Below the pieces are notes generated by a model that worked only from the letters and a program-made list of their open reading frames with translations, ran no database searches and was not told the origin of the DNA. From contig NC_079432.1 of NCBI RefSeq assembly GCF_026213295.1, forward strand, positions 14,991,761 through 15,055,760: a stretch of DNA of 64,000 nucleotides. Direction: 5' to 3'. The position numbers were made by a program, and so were the translations under genes. This document shows, in pieces, positions 47,683-60,111 of this stretch; position 1 is the stretch's first letter; each line of letters opens with the position of its first letter. Source of the stretch: Gadus chalcogrammus (taxonomy: Eukaryota; Chordata; Actinopteri; Gadiformes; Gadidae).

Positions 47683-47970
47683 ATCATAAGGGAGTGTGGG
47701 CATAGCAATGCCTGTGCTAACCTCCACCTATGGCTGCCAGACTCCACCCAGGTGACCTTCATTGGACTCCTCAAGAAAAAGGACAGGTGTAGAAAGACGG
47801 TTTAATTTGTTTTTACAGAGCAGTCTATTCATAATATTGTAATGACCACGGAAGAGGCAGTGAATGAAGTATTGATCAGACAGTGATTTATTAGATAGCT
47901 AATAAACCGTTGGAACACGCAAGACCGGTAACCATAGCAACGCCGGTAAACAAACCCGCAAAGCCCAATC

Positions 47971-48465
47971 CAGGCGCCTGTACTACGAAGCTCGATTAGA
48001 GGGTTAGCGAGGTATGTTGAGCTGAAAGCCTGGGTTAGCTGTACCACAAAATTCGATCTCTTTAAGCGTCGCTGTATCACCATTGTGATTTACGCTCGCA
48101 ACCAAACCTGGTCGGGAGCAGCTTTTCAGCTGTCCACCCGGAGATCGGCTACTTATATCGGCGTGCGCAGCTTCCTACCCCCTCCTCCGATAATGGCGTC
48201 ACCATTTGTGGGTGTTCCCGTGGACCTCGGCGCACTTATCGTACAGGCGTCTCTCCGGAGACAGTGGGTTTTTCGGGACAGAACCGATCCCTTGGCATTA
48301 TCTGACGATATTCTTTATGAGAGATACAGATTCTCATCAGAGGGTATTGGTTATTTGATCTTCCTTGTTAGACCGTATGTAGTCAATGCTACTCAAAGAA
48401 GCCATGCACTTACTAGCCGCGTTTACATGGAAATTATAAACACTAATAAATTAATTAATAATTAA
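47971..48465 (+). mobile_element. PIF/Harbinger fragment with HARBI1-type transposase N-terminus
   Basis: The left end ggcgcctgtactacgaagc resembles fish Harbinger termini. From 48193 the plus strand encodes MASPFVGVPVDLGALIV, DRTDPLALSDDILYERYRF and RSHALTSRV, the N-terminus of HARBI1-like transposases. The frame ends after ARG-SHAL without the catalytic domain, so it is a truncated copy. The right end was not found. Confidence 0.72.
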
Positions 48466-48705
48466 TAAACACCCATGTCCCGTCGCTTAGCAACCGGAAA
48501 AGCTTATCGCACTACTTACGAACAAAGACGTGAATCAGGCAATAAATCCACTTTCCTTGACAGCGGTCAAGTTCGGTGTGCATAAAAGTACCAACGGAGC
48601 TCAGTGGACCAATTGCGAACTACTGAAGCTGCTCTAAGTTAAACCCCAATCTGTTCGGAATAAGTGTATACATGTCGATTAAAACGGACTACACCAACTC
48701 TTCTA

Positions 48706-48729
48706 TTCGGCATAGAATTCTATGCCGAA
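48706..48729. repeat. Perfect 24-bp palindrome
   Basis: The arms ttcggcatagaa and ttctatgccgaa meet without a spacer. Flanking gttcggaata/tattccgaa repeats extend a larger imperfect foldback at about 48650-48750. Confidence 0.85.
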
Positions 48730-50035
48730 CAGATAATTGTATTCCGAATGAGGCGTATATATGATCATTTTCATACAAAAAATATCTATATCAGATTTGA
48801 GCCACTTTTGCTTGCAGCACGAGCGAGGCCTTGTACGGCTCTGGTTCTTGACTACACAACCCAAGGGGCTTTCCTGGCCTCTTCCTCCAACAGAAGACAG
48901 GTTGATTGTGTTCCAAACCAGCTATTTGCATGATGCTAGGAAGCTAGAGCAGGTTTAACTGGCTGATGTCTGAGCACCTCTGGCGTTATCCTTTGTGCGT
49001 GATTTGCAAATACAGCTGCACCCAGCCTTAAGGGAAATCAGCCCGGTGCTCAGTGGCAGAGCTAGAACATTTTCAGTGGCCAGGGTGAGACCAGAGATCA
49101 TTTTGGGGTGGCACATAAATCTAAATATGATATCAGGCATCTTGAAATTTAGGGAATATAAAAGGCATGTACAAGCTGTAACTCTACAGTGTCTTGCTGA
49201 CCACTACAACAGGGACATAAGCCCATGATCCGGAGCAAACTCAATGCCTACAGAGCTTGTTTTAAGACTGAATTTGAACAAACAACAAACAAACAAACAT
49301 CACCTCTATTGTAAAAAAAGAGTTTGCTGAGCAGAAGGCACCAGAGTTGACCTCTGAATGGGTGAATGCAGATTTATTTTATTAGTGCAACTGATCAGCT
49401 GATCAGGTTGTGGTCGAACGGCCGCTGTGCCCATTGTGTCCATTGGCTATTGATTAGGCCATCGTTGTACTGTTAGGGAAACATTGTTGTGTGTTCAGCT
49501 GAAGGGATTATTTGCGTTCTGTTTATGATCATAGGCTAGTGTGTCAGTGAAGCAAATAGTGATTGTCTATGGTTATGTAGCCCTGTGCTATATTTTCCTT
49601 TAATTTTCTTTAAGTTAAAAGGTGTTAATAAATGTTTACTGGTTTTGAGTCAGTGCATTATGCCGAATGTTTTATTTTCCTATGGCCTGTATTTTATTTT
49701 CATTTGAGTATGTACGTTTTGGTTGTTGTCTTCTGTGTGACCTTTGAAGCGGAGGGTTAAAAGGTCGGAAGCTCGGCAGCTGGGGAAAAGGAGGTGTGAA
49801 CCTCGAAGAGTACGGACGGCTAGTGCAAGCTCGTGATCCATTTATACCTATAATACTCTGTCTAGGATATAGACTAGAGCTAATCTGTTTCTGGTTGTCG
49901 GATCGATAACCACCAGATCAGTGATCGTGTATGTGTTCTTGATGTTCTTCTGGGGTTTACTGGAGATGCTGAACCTGCATCCAGACGTGGACGCGGCGAA
50001 GGCTGAGTGCGGTTAAGTGAGATATGTGCCCAAAT
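48730..50035. other. Intergenic, nothing recognised
   Basis: A cagtggcagagctagaac phrase near 49053 resembles a hAT terminus, but no partner was seen. No gene was found. Confidence 0.35.
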
Positions 50036-50109
50036 AAGGATCTTGCCGGTCGTTTGGATAAGACACCAGCCTAAGGATCTTGCCGGTCGCTTTGGATAAA
50101 ACGCCAGCG
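50036..50109. repeat. 36-bp tandem duplication
   Basis: Two near-identical copies of a unit beginning aaggatcttgccggtcg and ending acaccagcct or aacgccagcg. Confidence 0.85.
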
Positions 50110-50844
50110 TGGACCAGTCGACACGAGGACCGCGACTTTCCGCTCGCTTCCAAACGCACACAAACACTCCTCCAAGTGAGGGAAAAGGTACATTTGTTTG
50201 TTTGTTTGCTCCTGTGAGTGAAGCGGCGGCCGTTCTGTTTTTGGCCTCCACGTACAAGCGACGACACAGGCCTGCAACGTGGGGATAAATAGTTCGTGCC
50301 GGCATAGGACTTTATTTTGCTTTGTACATTATCTTTCCACCATGCATTTGATTCCATGTGTGAATTGGTTTACCTGTGGTTCCATGCACAGAATGATTCA
50401 TGTTGATGTTTAACGTGTTAATACAATGAAACCTATCTTTGATAAATTAATTATTAATTATAGGTAAATTATGTGTGTTTTTATTGTAATTACCATGCCA
50501 GTGATTCCTGTTCATTAGGGGTTTAGTTCTAAAATACTCTACGAGGCACTACAATACAACTAAAGATAAAATCGTGTAGATTACCACATATAGGGTGTGG
50601 TCAGTTTAATATGAACTTGGGAGCGTCCCAGACTAGTTAACTTTTGGGTCAATTAGAAGATCATGTCCATAGCCATGGCATGGGGTTGCAGTTATAATTA
50701 TTGTGTCCGTCCTTTTCCCTCTTTGCTCGGATTTTAATGTGTTGTGTGATGTAGGGATGCTAAGTCACTGTCCATGGTTCTAATAATGATTGTGCGTTTT
50801 TTTCGTTTTTGGGTCCTCGGCTGTAAGCCTTTCCTATCGCCAAC

Positions 50845-51006
50845 ATGCCTCTGTACTCGGATATCACAGGCACGGGGACTGGGAAATGCACAGACTGCAC
50901 AAAACTGACAGTGGCTTTATTTGAAAACGAGACTAGCAGCATTAGAAAAATGCAAAGGACTCCTCCAGGATACAGTGCCGAGTATGCTGAGTTAACTCGG
51001 CGCTAA
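50845..51006 (+). pseudogene. Short LINE ORF1 N-terminal piece
   Basis: A 53-codon frame starts MPLYSDITG, has a CTDCTKL pair of cysteines, and ends GYSAEYAELTRR before a stop. It is followed by the SGNH/esterase-like frame at 51054 and probably belongs to the same L2-type ORF1, now separated by a stop and a frame change. Confidence 0.5.
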
Positions 51007-51053
51007 GCCAAAACAACATACCAAATTGAATCAATAAGTTCACTCGACGCCAA

Positions 51054-51983
51054 ATGCTAAGCGACCCAAAACTTGAGTGTGTGTGTGTGCCGCTGAAGAA
51101 CCGGTTCCTGCCACTTCAAGAGTCCACGAACGCACCTGCCACCCATGCACCCTTGAGCCCCGAGATGCGTCCGGACAACCAGTGCGGACAGAGACCGACC
51201 ATGAACCCGTCGCCGGAGAGGCGAGCTGTGCATGCGTCGGCCACCCATGCACCCCTGAGCCCCGAGATGCATCCAGATGGACGCTGCGGACAGAGACGGA
51301 ACAAGAACCAGTCGCCACAGAGGCAAGCTGCGCATGCGTCCGCCACCGCCACCTCAAAGCAACAAGGGCCAATCTCACAGAAAGCAGATGAACCAGACAC
51401 TCTGATTATAGGAGACTCAACCATCAAGGATATAACCAGTAAAAAGATCAAAACATGTTACTTCCCAGATGTGATGGTTAGTGACATCAACCAAAAACTA
51501 GCCACAATCATATTGGAAAACCCCCAAATCTCACAGGTTATTGTGCATGCAGGACTTAATGATATTCGAAGAAAACAGTCAGAACTTCTGATCTATTGGA
51601 CACACTGCACAAAATACACATTAAGTCAGGTGACAGGGGAATACACTGATCTATTGGACACACTGGACAAAATACACCTTAAGTCAGGTGACAGGGGAAA
51701 GAACAGATTCAGTCATCTACTTGCACTGAATACATGGCTTTCCAGAGTCTGCAATGAAAGAGGAAGGGGCTTTATTGACAATTTAAACTTGTTCTTGGGA
51801 CGCAAATATCTTTTCAGAGCAGATGGCCTACACCCAAACAGGTTAGGCTCAAAACTGGTTAGGGATAATCTTCTCTTCTCGCTCTCCCACATATTTACCC
51901 TGCCACTATCTGACACACAGATAAAAGACAGACAACAGACCTTGGAGAGAGACAACAGCCCAAGTAGCTATCGGCTCTCCTAA
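51054..51983 (+). pseudogene. L2-type LINE ORF1 with SGNH-hydrolase (esterase) domain
   Basis: The 309-codon frame contains an SGNH/GDSL fold: TLIIGDSTIKDI (block I), VIVHAGLNDIRR (block III) and RADGLHPNRLGSKLVRDNLL (block V with the catalytic His). This type of esterase domain is known from ORF1 of fish L2/CR1-like LINEs. A 102-bp in-frame tandem repeat (about 51138-51343, unit with LSPEM and CGQR) precedes it. Within the domain a 58-bp tandem duplication (51590-51705) shifts the frame, and the frame is open only because of compensating change. No ORF2 follows, so this is an isolated relic. Confidence 0.72.
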
Positions 51984-54439
51984 AAGTCGTTATAGGACGC
52001 CATCGCATAATTTGCATAACCGGAAGTAAATATCCAATTCATTTTCTCCATAGCATAGCCATTATAAAACATTATTACCCCTAATTTCATCACCATCCAA
52101 GGGAGACTTATAAGACTTGATATAAGGCCGTGTACATGACACAGTTTGCATGGTATCAACCTCGTTTTAAGAAGAACATAGTTTATGGCACTGTTTGGCA
52201 CAGAAACCCGCGATGGGCGGGATGAGCCAAGCTGTGTGCGTGAGTAGCATCCAGCTGCAGCCCCGGAGCCGGGCACCGTGGTGTGGCAACAGCACTGTAG
52301 ATAGATCTTCACATATACTATTACATCAAACAGCATAGTATCTATCTATACAGCGATTAGTACATGGGTAGACCATGGATGTAACAGTTAGCGGGTGGAA
52401 GGCAGGCTGGTAGGACCCAATAGCAAACAGTTCAGGTAAAGGGTAGTTTATTGACGGCAAAAAGGCAAGGAACACCGAGAACACAGGTGACGCAGGTAAC
52501 ACAGGTAACAAAGGAAGACCAAGGGCTTAAATACTAAACACAGGGCACGCAACGAGTAACAGCTGAAACACGTTAGGCGAGGGAGCAGTAATCACACAGG
52601 AGGGAAACTTGACAGGACATGGGGAGAAAGAGACAGATACCAAAGTAAAACAGGAAACACAGGGAAACACCAAGACAAGGAAACCGACAGACCATGACAA
52701 TGGACCTATTAAAGGAAGATCAGCGGACTCAAACATGGCCTCTCATTCATTCCTATTAAAACTGCTCAATGTCGCAGGGCAGCAGCAAGAGGAGATTTCC
52801 TTCTGCATCATGGGAGCCGGCGTACCGGATGCCGAAATATTCTCATTTTCTAGCGTTATTAGCATTGTAGCATCATAAGTGAGCGGTCTGAGCGAGCGCA
52901 GTCGTATTGTTTACCGACCATGGAAGTATAAGTTAACTTCATAAATATGAAAGATTGCTCCACATACCATATAACACCAACAGCATAGTAAATGTATGTA
53001 GGCCTAGAAAAAAATACAGTTCAATGTTATTGCATTGAACAGATTCCTTCCAACTATTTACGAAAAATGCAATCAATAATTTATATACAAATAAATGGTT
53101 GCATATCGATCAGCAACGAGGTTGGAGTAGCCTACCAACCTAAATAATTGTAATACACCAACATTGTTAACTGTCATACATCGCTAAACAAGCAAATTAA
53201 AAATTAACGCAACTGAAATGTTTATAAGACTATTAACAATATTATAGGGCTGTAGCTGGCTGCTATGTGGCTGTCTGGACCTATGTCCATGGTCTGGACA
53301 ATGCGAAAGAATCCGCAGCAAACAACGTCAGCTGCAGAGAAGTGGGGCGGTTATTCTTGCTTGTGTAACCCTGTAAAGCGGCTGGCCCTGACAAGCTACA
53401 CGTGGTGGACGAAGTACTCAGACCACGTAGGCCTACTTGAGTAAAAGTTTAGATACAAAAGTCTCGAAAAGCCTGTGCAGTAAATCGAAACCCTTGGTGA
53501 GTCTCCTTGTGTAAACATTTGGATTTGAATTGTGTTTTTGGGTGAGAAAAGAACGTGATAAGCCGCTAACTGGCCGCAGCTCATGCTGCTTGCTAACTGC
53601 CTAGCATAGCGCGTTGTTTCGCTGCACTTGGCGTGCCGTGACTGATGTGGGGGAGGGGATGTGAGGCCCGTTGCTGGGGCTGCGGGCCCGTTGCTGGGGC
53701 TGCGGGCAGATTGTAGTTTTGCCGTTGGGTTATGCATTTTCTTCACTGTTTGATGTTGCGGTCTGTTGTTGGGTTAGTGATGTTGCTAGCTGTGTTAATT
53801 TGCTTTATGGTGAAAAGGAATATGTAAATCTGTGATTTATAGAAGCTATCTTCAAAATTATAATTTCTTTCAGTAACTAAACTATAGCTTGCTGAGTGTA
53901 ACACAAAGAAAATACAATTCGAATGGGTTTTGAAGTATTTTATTTGAACCGATTTATATAGAGTTAAGTGTAAATCATTTATGTTTTACACTGTGTTAAA
54001 TTACCTTAAATATTATTGATATAAAAGTGATTGAAATGTATTATATAGATAGACTATTAAGTCTTTTTGCTTTGCCCCCCCCCCCGCCCCGCTCGGAGGG
54101 AGCCTCGCCCTGGGCGACACAGACCACCCCCACTACTAGTGTGACATTTGTTCCTGAAAGCCTGCTCCCACTCGCAGCCCTGGGATACAGAGCATGCGTC
54201 GAGGGTCATAGGGTGGTGGATACACAGCTGTACTTATCCATCTGATGGCGTTAAAGGGTGAGTGAATGGCTTTGTGGTGCTTGTCAATTGTGTTTCATGG
54301 CCTGATAAATGTCTTGATGCATAGACTTGCTTGCGTTTCCATCCACTTCCCAAACAAACTATTATGGTGTGTTCCTGAATCCTCGGACGCCAGCCTTCTA
54401 AGTCGGAAGTCGGCATTTCTCAGAGGAATTCTGAGAGTA
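51984..54439. other. Intergenic, nothing recognised
   Basis: A 20-bp tandem pair (cccgttgctggggctgcggg) lies near 53669. No gene, RNA or resolvable transposon was found. Confidence 0.35.
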
Positions 54440-54750
54440 ATAATAATAATAAATGTAATTTGTAGAGCACTTTACATTCAGAAATATCAAAGTGCTACAG
54501 AGTTTAAGGGAGAGAAAAAATCTTACGTCTTACGTTTTTCTTTTTAAAACAGCTGTAGTCTGTGGGGCCTTCAGGTGGTCAGGGAGGGTGTTCCATAGTT
54601 TTGGGGCAGCAGCAGAGGAGAAAGCCCGATCGCCCATGGTGTGGATTTTGGGTGGTCTGAGGCCCTCAGACCATCCAAGATCCGCACCATGGGCGATGGC
54701 GGGCCCAGACTTTTCCCATGAGGCCTTCAATGCAATCATCCTGAATTAAA
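54440..54750. repeat. Teleost dispersed repeat (aataataataat, gagcactttaca type)
   Basis: Starts with taataataataataaatgta and gtagagcactttacattca, then caaagtgctacag, and continues ggtggtcagggagggtgttc and ttttggggcagcagcagagg. It is the same general style as 20874-21360. It contains an inverted patch (cgcccatggtgtgg / ccatgggcg). Confidence 0.65.
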
Positions 54751-55048
54751 CCGCTTTTCAAATGGCTTAATGATGACGTCAGGGTTATTGCCATGATGAT
54801 GTAACCACCCAATATAATCCTGACAATTGAACAGGCTTTAAGAATAATGTTTGTTTTTTTTAAGCCAAAACAACCGCAACAAAACGCACGTAGCCTACCC
54901 GAGTCAGAAGCTGAAAATAAGGTAATATTTGTCAGATTCTACAATTTCCGACTGTCCATGAATGCAGCAAAAAATCTTCCGTCATTTAGTAAAAACGCTG
55001 TAAAGTACGTGCTTCTTTCCTAGATTGTTTTTTTAAACCAAAATAATA

Positions 55049-56840
55049 TTAAAGGTTGGGTAGGTGATTTGCGAAACGCCAGCAGATTTTGAAAATACAC
55101 AACTCAAATGGTCCTACCCCCTCTCCTTCAACGCTGACTCTGACTCCACCCATTCCAAGTACCTGGACGCGCAATCATGCACGAGCGCGAACAGAGATGC
55201 GCAAGAGCGAGCCAGGCTAGCGTAGGTTTTCGTTTAACAACATGGTACTACATTCAGCTGTAAGTTGCACCCAGTACCGCGGGAAGTAGGGGTGCTGGGG
55301 GTGCTGCAACACCCCCTGTCCGAGGCCCTGTCTTATCACAGAAAACGATCATTTCTAAAAACTCCGGCCAGAGTGGAGATTTCTGAAAACGCCGGTTATG
55401 TGTTGTCGGTTCAACGGGGAGAAACGGGATTTTAGTTTCTGAAGCGTCACATTATGCACCAGGAAATGCTTAACGTCATGTGAGCGCCCGCTGTACCGTA
55501 TTGGTCCGAATATAAACACAAACCCCATTGTAAGACGACCTATATTTGGAAAAAAGATTTGAAGACCAGATCCGGTTTTTATGAATAAATAAATTGTATT
55601 CATTGAAATAATATACGAAAATAAAAAGGCATCGAATAAAACACTGCATTGCCACTAAACAGTAGTGCAAATAGGCCGTACTGATGTGTACACCAAAGAC
55701 TATTCCTGACACTCCTCTGCCCCGCTGTGTTCGCTCTGGCTGTGGTCGCTCCGAACTGTTTCGGCCCGTGGCAAAGCGAGTCATCCTCGCTGCTGTCCAA
55801 GGCATTTTGAGACGCAGCATTTATTTAATGCTCATATGACCTAGTGCTGAAAAAAGGTTATATGAAAAAGTGTGAGGGTAGCGGTGGTGCGCTAAACTTG
55901 TTCTGTGAGCAGCTGGATGTGAACGATCGATTTTCAACTGTGCGCGCATGCACTGGTGTAATTGAGCTGCGCTGCTATACATCTTTTTTTATCAATGTAA
56001 CGAGTTGCGAGTCTAGTGCAGGCTGAGTTTTTTTTTTCCCAGCACCCCCTGCTGAGAATACGTTCTCGCTGCTATGGTTGCACCAGATGTTATAAACATT
56101 AAACGGTCACATAAATCATTACTATTTTTAGAAAATGTATGTTTGTTTCATATAATTGTATTGGAAGTCCTGGTTTTCACTAGGGTTGCCGCGGTGTGGA
56201 CATTTTCACACCGAGTAATACACTCGTCTCCACACCGGTATTACCGAGTATAAACGGTATAAACTTTGAAACTAGGTCAACCGCCACACAAGCATCGGTT
56301 TTTAGACCCTTCTCGTCCTTCAGTTGCCGCCAACGTTCGAAAGCAGCGCCTAGGATTATTCTTGATTTCAGTTTTTCTCTTTCAGCGTTTTTATTATCAA
56401 TTACTCTCTGAAAAAGAGTTTTCCTTCTGTTTGCTGGTGGTGGTGGTGGTGGGGATGGTGGCGTCTTGTCTGCCATGGAAATTGTCTTCTACTGCTAGGT
56501 CCAAATGTGGATTAACTAGTTCCAGTAGCAACCGCAGGATAACAACAAACAGGAGCTTGCTCTGGGTCACGAGTACTGCACGAAGGGGTCGCGCGCGGGG
56601 CGCGGGGGAGGGGGAGTGCAGTACGACCGTTTGATTGACGTACTTACTGTCCAATGAAACTCGGTGGCAATGGATATGATTGGCTGGAGTTTTTCGAGCC
56701 CTGCCCGTTCCACAGATGATTGACAAGTTTAATTTTCATGTCAGTACTTCTAACTCAGTGGCTGTAAGCGGGTTATGATAAGGATTTCAAGTAATTTTGC
56801 AAAAATTGCCAAAAAAGCAAATCACCTATGCAACCTTTAA
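55049..56840. mobile_element. TTAA-flanked DNA transposon, disrupted by a nested hAT
   Basis: The ends ttaaaggttgggtaggtgat and, inverted, ttaaaggttgcataggtgat pair over about 24 bases with few mismatches. TTAA occurs at 55049-55052 and 56837-56840. Minus the nested 805-bp hAT insertion and one 8-bp duplication it is about 980 bp. There is no transposase, so it is MITE-like. Confidence 0.78.
55272..56076. mobile_element. Nested non-autonomous hAT element
   Basis: 805 bp, flanked by the 8-bp duplication gttgcacc (55264-55271 and 56077-56084). The ends are imperfect inverted repeats: cagtaccgcgggaagta at the left and, reversed from the right, catagcagcgagaacgta, each followed by a ggggtgctg motif. 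No transposase was found. Confidence 0.85.
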
Positions 56841-57451
56841 TATAGGCTTTACAAATCAACCAAAGTGCGATTTCGTTTTGGAGCTCTGATTCCCTTCTCA
56901 CTTGCTCATTGAGTTGAAGATCCACTCGGGTGTCTCCGAACGTCTCCAACAAAAACAAGATGCCAACAAGATGCATGCAAGTGGCCCGCCGTACTTTGGT
57001 GTCTAAATGCAGCCTTTGTAAGACAACTCAGGTTGGAAACCCACCGTGGCTCCAAACACCACATCGATCCGTTGCAAATAGCAAGCATTCCCGGCAATAC
57101 AGATTAGAATGACCACACTTGACGATGTCAGCCAACTATACCTCGTAGTTGCTAGATTGAAAGTGCCGCACAAATCCTTTGCCCGGCTGGGTCAGAGCAG
57201 CTAACTGCGGTGTTGGTCGTCCCTGTTTCACAATTTCTAGCTTTTCTGAGAAAATTCTTCTCGAAAAATACTTTTAACAAGTCGGCCACAATATCCACTC
57301 CTTCTCCTCTGTCATCCATCGTAATTAAAATGAATCTAATCTAAAAAAAAATCAATATAATTTCGCTGCTAGCAAGTTGTAATTCCTTTGTTTTCCTCCT
57401 GATGGCGCCAAACGACAAGGCCAGCTGGAACATAGACATCTTATAGCATAT
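56841..57451. other. Intergenic, nothing recognised
   Basis: No gene or repeat signature was recognised between the TTAA element and the next MITE. Confidence 0.35.
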
Positions 57452-58481
57452 AAGGGCTGTTTCCCAATGTCAAGGAAGCATGCTCAACGGCCTCCCTTTT
57501 AAGGACGCTACGTCATCGAACACCGACAAGCACTGTTCCAATGTTGAGGACACTCGAAATACGCCCCCTTTTCGGGTCCTTCGTTATTGAGAATTCCGAG
57601 ATTTTTCAAGGATGCATCGCTGCATCCTAGACGAGCCAAAACTACCCACAATCCTCTGCGTTCACTGGGCGGGTTCTTGAAAATGGCAGAGAAGTTCACG
57701 TTCAAACGAAGTGAAGTTATATTAGTTTTCAGAAATATTTTGTGCCGTATTGCTTTTTATAGATTCATCATGTTAATGCAAATAATCAAGCCTAAAGACC
57801 CGTGCCACTTTTCAAACGTTTTTGCAACTTAATGATACGTTGCTATATTTTGCATGGACGTAGCTGGTGTTAAACACCACTGTCACCAATGTCAATTTAC
57901 TCGCTCACAAGATTACATTATTTATGTATACCTATTTATGTTTGTGTTGAATCGTTTTTTTTTGGGGTCAGCCCAGCAAACGGAGGCTTTTGTGCGCCTT
58001 AGGGTGGCGCACAAACATTTGTTTACCGGTGGAAGGGATAGTGCCACTATCCAATGTTGTAAAATTAATGCACAACTGATCATTTGCAATGTTTGTAATA
58101 TTTAATGAACGTATATAATTGTATTTTATATGATATACTTATGTGTTCAAAGCACTGGTAGATTGTAGGCATATATGAATGAATGAATCAGATCATATAT
58201 CCAAATAAATACACGTTTATCATCTTTCTTTGTCTTTTTCCCCCTGCATAATAGTAATCAACCGTACTTTTATTCATAAGCGCACATGTGTTTACAAGCG
58301 GACACGCAGTATTAAAAAGCGGAAGCGGAAGCGCTTCCACACTACCAAGTCGTTCCCAAAGTCAGACGGTACAAACGCTAGGAAGCACTCGAGCTAGCAC
58401 TCAAGTCTCATCTCCATAGGACGCGACTAGCAAGGACGCGTCCTAGCAAGGCTGCAGCCTTCACTTTGGGAAACAGCCAAG
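57452..58481. mobile_element. 1-kb MITE with ggctgtttcccaa termini
   Basis: The terminal inverted repeats ggctgtttcccaatgt and, reversed, ggctgtttcccaaagt bound 57455-58478. Both sides carry aag (57452-57454 and 58479-58481), a possible 3-bp target duplication. Subterminal regions are rich in caagga and ctagcaagg motifs. No transposase was found; the superfamily is not decided. Confidence 0.7.
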
Positions 58482-59100
58482 ATGTCTATGAGCTGGAAGG
58501 CCTAGACCAGAGTGGTAGATATAGGGTTCCTTCAACAGCTATGAAAGGCAGGAACAGTCAACAGTGCACCACCCACCCTTTGGCTGTGTGCAGAAAGGAT
58601 AAGCACATGATTGCTTTTAAAATATGCAAACATACAATGACAAACAGTGGTCAAGACGGCGCATGTGCTCCTGAATTAAACTTATGATGCAGGCATGAAA
58701 TCTATTGGATCTATGGAATTAATCCAAGGCTTCACACATGTGGCCTGATGAAATAAACACAAAGATACCTTGTTGATAAGCTTTGTCTGGTTTCCTAGGC
58801 TAACTTCCATTTTATGATGCAGTAGGCATATAGTAAATTTTCTTTCACCTACCTGTACCTTTAACGTAGTATCACACTGTATTCAGTTGAACTTTCATAG
58901 CAGAGGCTAGATGGTGGTTAAAACTACGTCAAACAAGATTTAGATGGTCTTGATTACGGCCAAGAAGGGTTGTGTACTGAAGGAAGTACCGGAGCCTATA
59001 AAGGACTGTATAATTACCAAAGGGATGTAATCTGACTCATGTAATCTATAACCAAATAATATCTAAACCTGGGTACATATTTAGCTAAGAGTGAGAGGAG
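58482..59100. other. Intergenic, or outer part of the BEL 3' LTR region
   Basis: No gene was recognised. The far border of the BEL/Pao 3' LTR is not resolved and may lie here. Confidence 0.3.
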
Positions 59101-60047
59101 ACCAAAGCTACGTTTAACAATTTAATACAGACAATAAACTACCCTAGATATACACATTAAACACATTGACATATAAACACTTCAATACACACTCACACTC
59201 TACCTCCCCAATGCTGTACCCTCCCTTTAACCCAATCACACAGCACACACACGCAGACAGTCCGACCTGAGATCCCTCGGTGGGCCTAACGAATGTCCTC
59301 GTGCTCGTAGTGCGGCGCCGCTGGGTCGTTGGTGCACTTGGAGTGGGGGAGGGGAGAGGGGGTGAGTTGAAACTGCCGGATACAAAGGGGGGCGTTGGAG
59401 AGGGGGGACACCTCCTTTGTAGTTGGGAGAAGATCGGCGGTGCTGCCTGGTAGGGGGCTTGAACCCGCCTCACGAACCTCGTCTGGATCGAGGGAGACCA
59501 GCCTCTTCCTGGGTCCCTCTGGCGACTAGGCCGCGAGCACGTGCTCCTGGATAGCTTAGCTCTTCGCTTAGCTCTCCGCTAGCTCTTCTCCACGAGAAAC
59601 GCTAGCGGGCGAACGGACGGCAAACGCACCTCTGTCTGCCGATACACCGTGCTGCCGACAGCACGAAACACCACGAATCTTCTAATTCGCTATATTTTGG
59701 CTTTACGTCCGCACCGTGCGGTTTCCAACTGCTGGTTACAATACAACGAAACCTTCCCTCGTGGCCGACTACGCGAGACTGATAATTGACTGCGCGAGTG
59801 ACCGTATCACCGTGGACTAAATCACTCCGCGCAGATAGGTCTCATTACGAACAATACACAACATGCCCGAACTGACGTAGTAAAAAGGGCAAACAAAGAA
59901 ATGAGTAATACAATACCCCAATTAACATAAAATCAATTAGTACACAACAGATAAAATGCACATTTAATCCCTGGAAGTATGAACTATAATTTCCCTTATA
60001 TGCAATTAAAGGGACAACAATATCAACATAAGCAAACGTTCAGAACA
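59101..60047 (-). repeat. Putative 3' LTR of the BEL/Pao remnant
   Basis: On the minus strand a purine-rich tract (aatcagggggcggc) just after the integrase end is followed at 60047 by tgttctgaacg, a fitting LTR start with TG. The downstream border (CA on the minus strand) is not resolved, so 59101 is a rough limit. The 5' LTR is outside the window, so no LTR comparison is possible. Confidence 0.4.
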
Positions 60048-60111
60048 GCCGCCCCCTGATTTACAGGAAGGAAATCAGTAATATTAAAATGAAGGTTGCT
60101 ACTCAAACTAA

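Noticed and set aside
53396..53746. 116-codon minus-strand frame
   Set aside because: Low-complexity start and no family similarity seen.
55476..55820. Frames inside the nested hAT as a transposase
   Set aside because: No BED finger, catalytic or dimerisation motifs; the element appears non-autonomous.
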